Assembly: GCF_040807025.1 (NCBI RefSeq)
Contig: NC_090943.1
Span: forward strand, 138,271,950-138,335,949
DNA length: 64,000 nucleotides
Source of the DNA: Struthio camelus
Taxonomy: Eukaryota > Chordata > Aves > Struthioniformes > Struthionidae
Reading direction: 5' to 3'
The notes under the pieces are model-generated. The model was not told the DNA's origin. It did no database searches and worked only from the letters and a program-made list of their open reading frames with translations. Below are positions 49,201 to 59,301 of this stretch, in pieces (within the stretch, counting starts at the first letter, position 1; every line of letters starts with the position of its first letter). The translations under genes were made by a program, and so were the position numbers.

Positions 49201-52200
49201 ACTTTGTGATTCAAGTGGGCTGAGTTCAGATCCTTACAGACTACTGTCATCACAGCTAAAACTCTGCTCTGTGGTCTTTCACATGTAACTGTGTAAGGTA
49301 AAAGTACTTAGCACATCCTGGCATGTCTCTTCCAGAGAAAGACTACTCAGAAGCAATTAGAATGAAGGAAAGCTTTGCTGAGACCTTTCCTAAATTCTAA
49401 ATCTTAAGATTTAGGAAATTAAATTACCTTGGGCAACCCATGTGAGAATCACTATGCCTCCATTTTGGCTTAGTGGGTATCCATATCTGGATAGCATAGC
49501 TTCTTCGCTGCCCACTAAGCTCCCTCGAACAATGGACAGTTCAGAGAGTAGGAAGCCAGGGGAGCCAGATTTCCTATGGTTTTGAATTGTGTGGTTGGAG
49601 TCTTTTATACCTGTGAGGCTTCAAGCTTCAAGTCAAAAACTGTGTGATTGTTATGTCTAGCAAGCAAAAGTAATCTTACATTCAGATTAAAAGTAATAAT
49701 TAAAAGTAATTTCCCATAGCAGGAATGCTAATGAAGTGTTCCCTCCACGTTGGCTACTTGTGTTCAGAGAACTGTGAGGACATCTTTATCTTGTATTGCT
49801 CCTCTTTCAGCTGAGCTGAAATGGCCAATGGACTCAAACACTATTAGGATGGGCAGAAAGCATCATAGTCTCGTATGCAACCATGTATTTCTGAATGCTA
49901 TAAGTCAGCATTGCTACTGAAATAAGCAGTTCTGCTGCTCCCTTGCTACCAGCTCCTCATAGCTCTGTGCTATCTGCTTCTTCACATCAATGAAAGCAGC
50001 TGTGTGTTATATGGAAGGCTGCATGGGGGCACTAATAACTAACTAAAGCCTTTTGGGGACTAATTTTAGCCTGGATCAGTTTTCTGATCCAGTTCAGCAA
50101 GCAACCACCTAAACTCTTGTGCCAGCATAACAGAGAAGGTGGCTCAAGGGCAGAAATTCAGTGGTGAGAGCCATGCAGAGTATGGCATTGATCTTTTTGG
50201 CAGCCATTCCAAATTATATTGGTTTAAATTGTGCATGAAGCTGCAGACAAATAATGTAATCAGGTGAGAATTAATTGCCTCAGGAAAACAGGCCAAAAAG
50301 ATTCTAACAAAGTATAAAAAAAAAGTTCATGTTACTTTCTGGTTATGAAGAACAGAGTAGTGTTGAGAGGCAAAACTGAGCAGTAGGTAAATCACTGGAA
50401 GTGGATTTCATAGGCCATCCTCTCTGTCCTTGAGTTCAGGCACATAATTGCCATAGACATTTTGGTAAAAAGCCCCTCTGAATAGGCTTTACCTGGCGTT
50501 TATCACCCAGAAAGCAATCATCAACCAAAAACAATAAATGCAATTCACTAGTGCCCTGGGAGGTTCCCTTAGACAGGGCAAGATTCCCCTCTCCCTGCGC
50601 CTTTGATTCATCATCCGGGAATCAATCTCTTGGCTACTTGTCAGTCCCACATTTTGTTATCCGTCAGAACAAGGTCAGATGCTTTCTTGAGCCTGGAAAG
50701 GGGCCTAACATACTGCTGCAAGTAATGTTGCTTCCAAGTAGCTGAGCTAGCTCATTTAGAGCTCTCAAAAATCTCTAATGCAACATCATGCTGTACCTTG
50801 TATTAGTCCTGCTAGGGACTTCAAGGGATTGATATTTCTTTTTTTTTCTTTTCTTTTTTTTTTCTGTTCCATTTTGCCATTTCTACACCAGCAGGGTTTC
50901 TTTTCCATTGCAGGATCCATAGTATCAACAGAGAGTTGAGCCTAATGTAAAAGCAGGTTATCTAAACTTCAGTTGTGCATAAAAAGGGATAAGTCGAACT
51001 TATTAGACAGGCACTTATTAAACAGGCTCCCTTAGGCTCATGTTGCCCATAAGTGTGGCAAGTGTGGTAGAATAAGGAATGTACAACCTCAGCACAACTT
51101 ACAGTTTTAATATTGGTCTCAGCTAAACTAAAAATAAATCCCCAACAACAATACAACTTGTAATTAACACAGCTTGATCACTCACTTCCTGATTTACTTA
51201 TTCAGTTAGTCTGTATTCTGTTAAAAGTGTCCAAGCTGGTTTGAAAAAGCACAGGAAAAGAAAATACACCACCACTAACAAAACAATCACTGTTATTAAG
51301 ATTAAAACATAAAAAGAAGTTTTACTTACCTTGTTTATTAAATTGCTGTAGTTTGGGTACCAAGAAACAAATATCCAACAGAAAATGTGTGTGTGTTTAG
51401 CCTGGTTTCTTCTTTTCCTTGTTAAATAAAAAAAATATAATATATAGCTTTCTGTTTCTTAAAAATATAAGGGGTGTGTAAAATCTGCATGAGAGACATT
51501 AAACTGTAGTGTAAAAATGTTTGATATTTCAGCTGTAGTGTCATATGTCATTTCAAATTAAAAGAAAAAGAATAAGGTGGGGGATAGATGGGAGTAAAGA
51601 GAAAGGCAGGATCAACCAGTGCATGCAAAGGAGAAACAGAGGCAGCTAAAGGAATAGGTAAGGTGATTATTTCAGATTTAGGAGTATCATGATAGAAAGG
51701 CAATAGGAGAAGATGACAAAAAGAGACACAAGTGAAAGAGCTAGGAAGACCTGTTTCTCTTCTGGTATGATTTTGAAGCTGCATTCCTCAACAGTCTAAT
51801 CTTTTAGTACAAGAGAAGGGAAAACAAAGTGAAATGGTTATTCATTTCAAACTTAGTAGAAAAAATACATTTTTTACATAATGCATAATTTGTCTGTGCA
51901 GCTCATCATCAAGAGCTACAGTTGGGAGCAAGGACATGGCATGATCTCTAAAAGGATTCAAAAGCTGATGTAAACAATTTAAACAGCTCATTTCTTTGGC
52001 TTATAAGGCCCAAAGGCATAGGATTTTGTAGGATGATATTCTCTGTAACAGGACTTTCACAAATTAATTTTTATTTTCTTGCATGGACATCTTAAAAAAA
52101 TAGGTAAATCTTACTATCCAACATTCTTCCAAGCTCTATTATTTTAGTGATGGAAAATTATTAAGAAATCTGGGAAAAGAAGAAATCTATTGATTCCACT

Positions 52201-54345
52201 CCCTCTGTTAACAGAACAGTGCCGTACCTAATAACCAGTCTGCTAGAAGTAATTGATGGATATGTCCAAGTGGACTTGGAAGTCACTGGAAGTCACTCAC
52301 TTACTCAATTTCTATTACATGAACCCCATGTTTTCTCTAGTCACCTGATGAAAAACATGGACCAACTTTCTATCCCTTAGATACCTCGTTTACCTGAGGA
52401 TGAGGGAATGGAGGAAGGGGTTGTACAAGATCTGAATACTGTCACCCATGAGAAAGTTTTAGCTGGGATTCCTCTTTCTGGACACCAACAGCATTGCTTC
52501 AGCTAATTATGTCTTTTTTTTCAGAGCCACTGGTTTTCAGATTTGAGTCCACACTCAAATAGCTTCACTCTGCATCTGACTGGATCTGAATTGATGGTTC
52601 CCTCTTGGTCTAGCACTCAAATTGGCCTACAACAGAGACCAGTTTTCTTTATTACTTGGCAGGCTCAAAACTGATTTCTGCTGAAAATCTTTCCCCAGAT
52701 CAACAATGATTTACATGCTTTCAACTAAATGATGACAACCTATTTACCTTCTTGTAATGAAACATGTAAGTGAACCAGTTTTTAATCCACTGACTTCAGG
52801 TCATGTTAATTTTCTAAGTTCTTGACTGAATTGCCACGTCTCACAAAGTCAAATGTTTCTTAGAAATCTGTTGCATTGACAACATCACTGTGCAGTAAGT
52901 CTGGGAACTTTGCGCCACATGCCCTGTACATCTGACCGTCTCTGTACATGTATAGGCCTACACAGGCTGTGCCATCTTCTGCTCGGTTGTTGGTTTCTAT
53001 TAGGAAACCCCTGAGGTCTGTCTCTGCTGTCATCAAATCAGAGTGATTTGACTAGTTCTGAAATTTCTGGGGTTACCAATACAATCACTGGCCTACTGAG
53101 AAGTCAGACAGGAAATCAGAGGTAATCCATAAGAGACCACTGTGGAAATTTATCCTAGATGTAATATATTAACAGGAAAGTTCTTTTCTATATGGAAGGA
53201 CATCAAATGTCTGAAGTTCTGCTCTGGAAGTGGCATGAACCTGAGCTAGGTGACTTTCCCATTTTCTCTCTACAGTTCATTGTCCTAAAACTTTTGAAGC
53301 CTCTTCTTTTACCATTGTGGATTACTCCTGGCAGCAAATTCCTATCAAAGTGTTCTTTCTTCCAAAGATAATCATCTCAGCAGAGGATGCTGATGAGCTC
53401 TAAATTCTTCTGCCAATCTGCAGTGCAGAACACCTGCAATGACTCTCCCTCTGCAGTATTGTCAGTGAACCTTTCCCTCCAAAAATCCCTAGGTCCGTGT
53501 TCCCCAAATCAAGGCTCTCATTATGAGAGGAAATCAAAGAATTTTTCTGAATCACAGTCTCCAGGATTTGAGTGTAAGATCTTCTGCTTGATAATGCCCT
53601 ATCTGCCAAAAGTCCAAAAATGTTACTAAATTTTTGATTTTGTTGAAGGGAAATGGAAATGTCACTTAGAGGATGGTCTTCTTGCTGGCCAGATAGTGCT
53701 CTTAAGGAACCCGTTGTCACCTGTAAAGTTATTCTGGTCACCAGCTGGCTTTCTGGTGAGGTCAGTAAGCTCCTGTCTCCTGTCATGGAGGGCGAATGGT
53801 GAAAATATCTCCTGTGTCAGGCAAAAGATTTATTCTTATCCTACCATGCCTGTTAATTAGTTCTTTGACAGCTGTAAAGACAGCTACAACAAGCTGTCAT
53901 GCCCTTTATAATAGGCCTTTATCTTCTGTGGTACGTCTGATACAACTCAGAATCCAGGACTGAGTTTGAAAGAGCAGGACTTAAACTTGTAGGAATACTT
54001 GATACCTCTTTTCCATTTGGTGATGGAGTAAGACAAAAGCAGATGCCTGCTGCCAGACTCTTGCAGGGTCTGGTGTACCTTTCCTAAAAGTAATTCTGGC
54101 CAAACCAGAAGCCTACAATAAGCCTTATAATAAGCAATTATTGGAGTTTTTCTAAGATAAACTGTCAATTTTCAGAGTAATTGAAACCAAATAATTGGTT
54201 TCAAGTCATCCACATCAACAATAGTGGAACGGACTGCAAGCAATTCAAAAGGGTCCTCTGGTCAGACTGGCTATTGCTCAGCCAAGAGTCCTGCATGAAT
54301 ATTTTTTATTGCATAAATATCATCAAGAAATGAAATTTTCAGTTT

Positions 54346-54360
54346 TATATATATATATAT
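54346..54360. repeat. (AT)n microsatellite
   Basis: Fifteen bases of alternating A and T inside an AT-rich neighbourhood. A TTTA-unit repeat follows about 230 bases further on, at 54586-54602. Confidence 0.8.
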
Positions 54361-56962
54361 GACACACGGATTCTTGCATCTACCTTCATAACAGTGTTTC
54401 TCTTCTTTAGTTGAATGGCATTCCATTGTCAAACAGTTCATTAGCATGTCCTATGGCTTAAAAGCTGCTTACAGAAATGCAAAAAAAATTGTAAATTCAC
54501 GGAAATAAAGGGCTGCAAAAGATACTCAAGAAATCATCTGAATGAGTCCCTTGCACTGAGGCAGGTTTTTTATACTGACCAAGGTTATTTATTTATTTAT
54601 ATTACCCTCAGAAGACATATATATGGCTGTTTAAAAACTCTGATTTTAAGAAATTCTATGTGATCTATAAAGCAGATGGAATCTTCTGTTAGTTATCAGA
54701 AATTACTCCAGGTATCTATAAATTACTACCTTGCCTAATTCATTTTTTTCTAGGTATTTTTTCACTTTGTCACCTCTCCTTCAGTGACACCATGCATTAA
54801 ATCCCAGCTCATCAAAGTCAACTATGACATCAAAGCCATAGACTTTAATAGAACTAGGTTTTTGCTCTGTTTTTCCTCTTGATTTAGTTGAGTGGCCATG
54901 AAAAACTTTGGCTGACAGATTTATTCTGCAGTAGTGAGACACCTACATTTAAAGTCTTTTCTTTAGCCTGTTTTTTATCTATGTCAGTGCTTTGGGAATA
55001 CATTTGGATAATTTTTATATTTCAGTGTAAATCTCAAGGTAAAATATCACTACTAAACCAACACTTTCAAACAGTTCATTTCATGAATTTCAGTTGCAGT
55101 AATTGAGCTTGATGGGAAAAATTAAAAGTTAGGTTTCTTACTAATGACTTAGGTATAGTTGATTCTGCTTTGGGCAATGGAAAGCAAGAGATCGTCTCTC
55201 AAAGTCCCTGTCAGCCCCAAGATTTTTTGATTTAACCAGCTTGCTTTTAATTTCACTCATACATGGAATTGTGGCTAAGATAGATCAGAAAAGAAAAAGA
55301 ATATACCGCAGGAAAGAAAACTGATGTACTAATTTAGATATATGGGCTACATGAGGCAAATAACCATGCTTACACAGGTTGACTGTGAACATGTTTTTAG
55401 TTCCTAAATAAGATAATGAGTTTAGTCTTAAGATTAGGGTTTCCTCTCTTTGATGTAAATCTCATGCTGGGATTCTTTCTTCATATAATGATGAGGAGGC
55501 ACATTATAGCCACTGACAAAAGGGCCAAATGTGATCACAACCTGAGAATGGGTTTTTGACCTGCCAGAATTGCCTGGGATTAGTAAAGCTTCATCTTCTT
55601 GTGTTTGCTCTTTGGTTGCCATTCTTTAAAATAGTCTCTGAAGAGTGCAAATATCTAAACAATTTAAAAGAGACAAGGCTTTGCACAATAGTAGAAAATA
55701 AATCCTTTTTTTTCGGGTACGTCTTTAAGGCTTTTGAGCATAAAAAGTCTGGAAAAGTTACTTAAAAGTTGTGATTTAAATGTGCTGTGGCTTTAATTGG
55801 TTCTTTTCATTATTTTAGAGGCTTGATCCAACTCCACAGCATTGAATGGGAATCACTGCAGTAACTTCAGTGCCTGATAGTTCTGCCTCTTAAGCTACTT
55901 TGTAGGTACACCCACTCTCTTGTTTTCTTGACTTCATGTTTATTCTTTTGAAAATAGAGAAAGGAAAGTCTAGATGCAAAAAGTAACAAATGAGGCAGCC
56001 ACTATGTCAATTTGGTTTAATTTAAAACAGTAATTAAAAACATTATATTGCTCTCTGGGTGGGTATAATATCAATCCAAGAAAAGAAGGATGTAATTCTT
56101 CCCAAAGGAGGATGCAAGAAGAGATAAAGGAGAAGGGCAAAACTGGGTGGCCCAAAATGGTAAAGGTGCCTAGCTGAGCTGTGATACAGAGCTTTAAATC
56201 CCTAAATCCTCATTGTTTAGGTTAAAGAATGTGTATGTTATGAGCACAAAAATTCTTTTTCTGTCTTAAAAGTGCCTTTCTGTGTGACCTGCTTCCAAGG
56301 CTAAAAGAAGATGTAAACCTTATCCATGATAAGCTATGAAAGTGGGCAGAGGCGCTCAAATCAGGGTAGTTATACTTTAGTCATTTCTAGAGAACAATTC
56401 AGTTCCCTTCTGTGGTGGCAAGATGAGGACAAAATAAGTATTTAAGACAAAATGGAGAGGAGTTTTGGGATTTGCTTTGGAGTTTGTAGACAAAAATGCT
56501 GCTTTATTTCTCAGTTTATGTAAGCTCTTCTATTCACTCATTGTAACTGTCAGCTTGACTAAAGTTTCTTATAGACCTCCTGGTAAACAGGTCGGCACAA
56601 GAAACAGCATAGTGAGAAAAAGAGCACCATCCCCGTTCTGGTACTTTGGGAGTTCCCAGGCCAAAATAGGTTATCCACTGTGAAAAGATTTGTGGTAACT
56701 TTGTAACCTTTCTAACCCTCCATTAGTTAAACTTGGGTTGATTCCCAAACTCTGTGGTATCTCCTCCCCTTGCCTGGAAGGTGGCACAAGACTAGCAGGA
56801 TGTGCAGCAGAAGCCGGCTTCCCCTCAGCAGAGGCGATGGAACCGGTGAGGTACGGCCCTGTGTGTGCTGTGCCACAGATAATTGGAGATGGGTTTGAAT
56901 GACAGAGGTTTTGGGGACAGAGAAAAAGTTTGTAGGGAAATGTCATATGTCATATGTCAAAC

Positions 56963-56993
56963 AGGTTTAAACTATGTAGAATAGTTTAAACCT
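56963..56993. repeat. Perfect inverted repeat, 13-bp arms and 5-nt loop
   Basis: The left arm AGGTTTAAACTAT (56963-56975) is exactly complementary to the right arm ATAGTTTAAACCT (56981-56993), with GTAGA between them. It directly follows a short tandem duplication, CATATGT units at about 56943-56958. Arms this long with so short a loop are not expected by chance in 64 kb. It could form a cruciform or an RNA hairpin, but is too short for a typical microRNA precursor. It might be a remnant of a foldback element. Confidence 0.8.
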
Positions 56994-57850
56994 CCTTCAA
57001 CCCTGAAATCCCCATTTTCTTGTATTCAAGGATATTTCAAGTCCTTTCCCCTCCGCTCATTAAATGATGAGCTCAATGGTACCTTCTGTCAATGAGTTAT
57101 ACTTGTAAATTCTGTCAAAATATGAAGTAGAAATTCTGGCATAATGTATGGCATACATATTTTTTTTTAATTTGTATTGTTTTTCTGTCTAATCCAAGAC
57201 CATTTGTATTTAGTACTCTCTGAAAGTAGAGAATTCATTCTCCAATCATTTGCTTACATTTGTATGGCTCTAGAAGGCAAGTTAAACTGTGGGATTACTG
57301 GTTTATTGGATCACTATCTTTTGTTAGCTTTCATTAGATTTTATTGTCAAAAATTGAAAAAAATGTTTTGAAGAAATATACATTTTTACCAGGTCTTTGG
57401 TTTACAGATTCACGCACCAAAGACAGCCTACCACTTTCCCAGCCATCAACATAGATCCAGTTTGGACCTTGGCACACCAGGATTTGTTCAATTTATAGAC
57501 ACTTCAGACTTTGCTTCTTTATTCAATAAAATGAGAGTGAGAGAGAAAAAAAAATAGTTGTCTTGCTGTATTCCCAAGGGAATCCCACTAAGTTAAAGCA
57601 CATTTTAATCTCTTGAGCCGGCAGCTTTATTGGTAAGCGTTTCCCAATCTACAGGGAAATCTAATTTCACAAATAGATCAGAACCACTTCAAACGCGGCT
57701 TGCGGTTGCCATCCACCGGGGGACAGACTGGGAGGAGGAAGTTTGTCAGAAAAGACCATCTCTGAGCCCAAGAGTGATTACCAGAGGTGCCTCCAACGAC
57801 TGCCACCCACCTAAAGTCGATAGTACTCAGACGACGACGCCGATCCGGAC

Positions 57851-57858
57851 TATATAAG
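57851..57858 (+). promoter_or_regulatory. TATA box of the secreted-protein gene
   Basis: TATATAAG sits at the left edge of the CpG island and is flanked by GC-rich sequence, as a focused core promoter would be. It predicts a start site near 57876-57885, giving a first exon that ends at the donor at 57999. A CpG island with a TATA box is common in tightly regulated developmental or peptide genes. Confidence 0.5.
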
Positions 57859-57879
57859 CGAAGCGCATGGCCGTGGAGG

Positions 57880-57999
57880 GCGCATCCCCCCGCTCCGGGC
57901 GCAGCACCGACGGCCGCGCTCTGCGCCGACCCCGAGCGACGGTGCCGGGAGCCGCACCGCAGCCCGCGAGCCCCGCGCAAGCTTGGCCGCTGCTCCACG
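57880..57999 (+). other. Probable non-coding first exon (5' UTR)
   Basis: The exon is inferred from the TATA box at 57851 and a strong donor, CACG followed by GTAAGC (GT at 58000-58001). An exon of about 120 nt lies between them. There is no start codon that makes a sensible protein here. The partner acceptor is most simply the one at 58942, giving an intron of 943 bp within the 5' UTR. The start coordinate is an estimate from TATA spacing. Confidence 0.45.
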
Positions 58000-58238
58000 G
58001 TAAGCGCCCGCGGACGGCCCCTCGCGGAGGGGCGCTCGGCCGGGGGCCGCGGCGGCCGCGGGCAGCCCGAGCTGCTCCCGGCCACGGCCCGGGTTTGCCG
58101 CGGGGGGGGAGAGCCGGAGGCCGTCGGGCAGAGCCTGCTCCGCAGCCGCTCCTATTAACTCTTTCGCCAAAGAGGAGCTGCAAGAGAGACCAAGGATAAG
58201 GCAGTTTGTCAATAACTGATTTTTCCTTTCCCCCTCCC

Positions 58239-58268
58239 TAATTAATCCTAATTTGTTTGCTATAATTA
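58239..58268. promoter_or_regulatory. Cluster of homeodomain-type motifs in the CpG island
   Basis: Two TAATTA palindromes (58239-58244 and 58263-58268) and a TAATCC word (58243-58248, the preferred site of Otx/Pitx-type homeodomains) fall within 30 bp of AT-rich sequence embedded in the GC-rich island. TAATTA is the core site of many homeodomain proteins (Lhx, Prrx, Dlx and others). An AT-rich islet in a CpG island within a first intron suggests selection for binding sites. Function is inferred. Confidence 0.35.
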
Positions 58269-58671
58269 GAACAGCTTTACTTCGGGGCATTAGGCACTGC
58301 CTTCGAAGCCTCAGCCTGTCGTAATTGTTTTTGCCCTTTAAACTCTGATTTGCAGCGGTTCCCAATGTGCCTCGCCAATAACTAAACTCCGTCCGACTAC
58401 CCTTCCGTAAGCTCTCACTCCGAAAACCGCTGCGCCCTTCTTCCACGTGCGGCTGCCGGCCGGCCGCCGAGCGCAGGCGGCGCCGCTACGCGGGGCGGGG
58501 GGGCGGAGGAGCCGCGGAGCGGACCCGCACCGCGCTGCTCCGCGCCCGCGGGCCGAGTAAGGCGGCTACCCCCAGCGCCGCAACGCTGGGGCACCGAAAG
58601 CCGAGCAAATCCCCTGCCAAGCCTGTAATAATATGCGCGGCTGGGCTAAAACCCTTCCTCTAATCCGTGTC

Positions 58672-58678
58672 TATAAAT
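58672..58678 (+). promoter_or_regulatory. Possible alternative TATA box (TATAAAT)
   Basis: TATAAAT lies inside the predicted 5' UTR intron with GC-rich sequence on both sides and the Sp1-type block about 170 bases upstream. Start sites near 58700 would give an unspliced 5' leader of about 250 nt before the ATG at 58953. Which promoter is used cannot be told from sequence. Confidence 0.3.
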
Positions 58679-58952
58679 GTGCCCTCCAGGCAGCCGGGCG
58701 CCCGGGGGCGGGGAGGCGCGCAGGGCCCGGCCCGGCCCGGCCCGTCGGGGCCGCAGAGCCCGGCCTCCCCCCGGCACCCGGCGGGGCTGCGCCCGCCGCG
58801 CCCGGCGCTCGCATGCGGGAGCGGAGGGCGGGCGCGCACCGCCTCCGCGCCCGCGGGGGAGCCCCCGGCGGCGGCATGCGGAGCGGGCTGGGCGCGGGCG
58901 CGGCCCGGAGCTAACCGCCTTGTGCTCTCTGCCTCCTCCCAGAGCCGCGGAG

Positions 58953-59301
58953 ATGCGAGGGGCGAAGAACCGCCAGGCGCTGCCCGCCATCGTCCTCCTG
59001 CTGCTGGCCTCGGCCCCGCCGCCGCCGGGCGCCGAGGGCAGGGACCTGCCGGCGGCGGGAGGGGAGCGGGGGGCGCTCCTCGACCTCCTCCTCCAAGCCC
59101 TGGGCGACGGCGACGCCGACGGCAGCCGCCCGCTGCCGCCGCCCCGCCCGCCCCGGCGGGACCGGGTCATCTCCCGGCGGCTCAGCGGCGGCGGCGCCCC
59201 GCCGCCCGACCCCCGCGCCGTCGCCGCCGCCCCCCGGGAACCCCCCGCCGCCGCCGCCGCCCCGCCGTCCCCCAGGCTCTTCGCCGCCGCCCGGCACGGA
59301 G
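58953..59301 (+). CDS. First coding exon of a secreted protein or prohormone gene (partial)
   Basis: The exon starts after a strong acceptor at 58941-58942 with ATG at 58953 (G at -3). It encodes 116 codons plus one base, ending at a GTAAGG donor (GT at 59302-59303), phase 1. Residues 1-8 (MRGAKNRQ) are basic; 9-25 are hydrophobic (ALPAIVLLLLAS and prolines). Signal peptidase would probably cut after Gly29 (AEG). The rest has no cysteine. An amphipathic ALLDLLLQAL (41-50) is followed by Pro/Arg-rich sequence with dibasic RR at 68-69 and 75-76 (DRVISRR, convertase-like) and Ala/Pro-rich low-complexity sequence. This fits a secreted precursor whose mature part lies in later exons. The family is not recognised. 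The short helix is loosely like the N-terminal region of ALKAL ligands, but the diagnostic exon was not found. Continuing the frame past the donor only reads intron. Confidence 0.7.

Larger units (their letters stand above)
33956..57689. other. Long anonymous stretch upstream of the CpG island
   Basis: About 24 kb without a recognisable gene or clear interspersed repeat. Simple repeats occur at 45311-45326 (A16), 46242-46263 (GT), 50838-50863 (pyrimidine-rich T/C), 54346-54360 (AT) and 54586-54602 (TTTA). AT-rich, low-repeat parts at about 42.8-43.0 kb and 44.2-44.4 kb have the look of conserved non-coding sequence, unproven. An exon-like block on the minus strand (38085-38218) and an inverted repeat (56963-56993) are listed separately. 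This may be the distal regulatory flank of the gene starting at 57.9 kb. Confidence 0.55.
58000..58942 (+). other. Probable 5' UTR intron
   Basis: It begins GTAAGC and ends with TGTGCTCTCTGCCTCCTCCC-AG, a textbook pyrimidine tract and acceptor. It holds the homeodomain-motif cluster at 58239-58268, a GC box and a second TATA-like box. Part of it may therefore act as an enhancer or alternative promoter. Transcripts starting from the inner TATA would not use the donor at 58000. Confidence 0.45.

Noticed and set aside
49397..49414. Perfect 18-bp palindrome CTAAATCTTAAGATTTAG
   Set aside because: Nine-bp half-sites with no loop are expected a few times by chance in AT-rich DNA of this length, and nothing around it suggests function.
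53400..53786. 128-codon minus-strand open frame
   Set aside because: No recognisable motif; an 80-codon frame is open on the other strand over the same bases, which suggests a stop-poor patch and not a gene. A very old repeat is possible but could not be shown.
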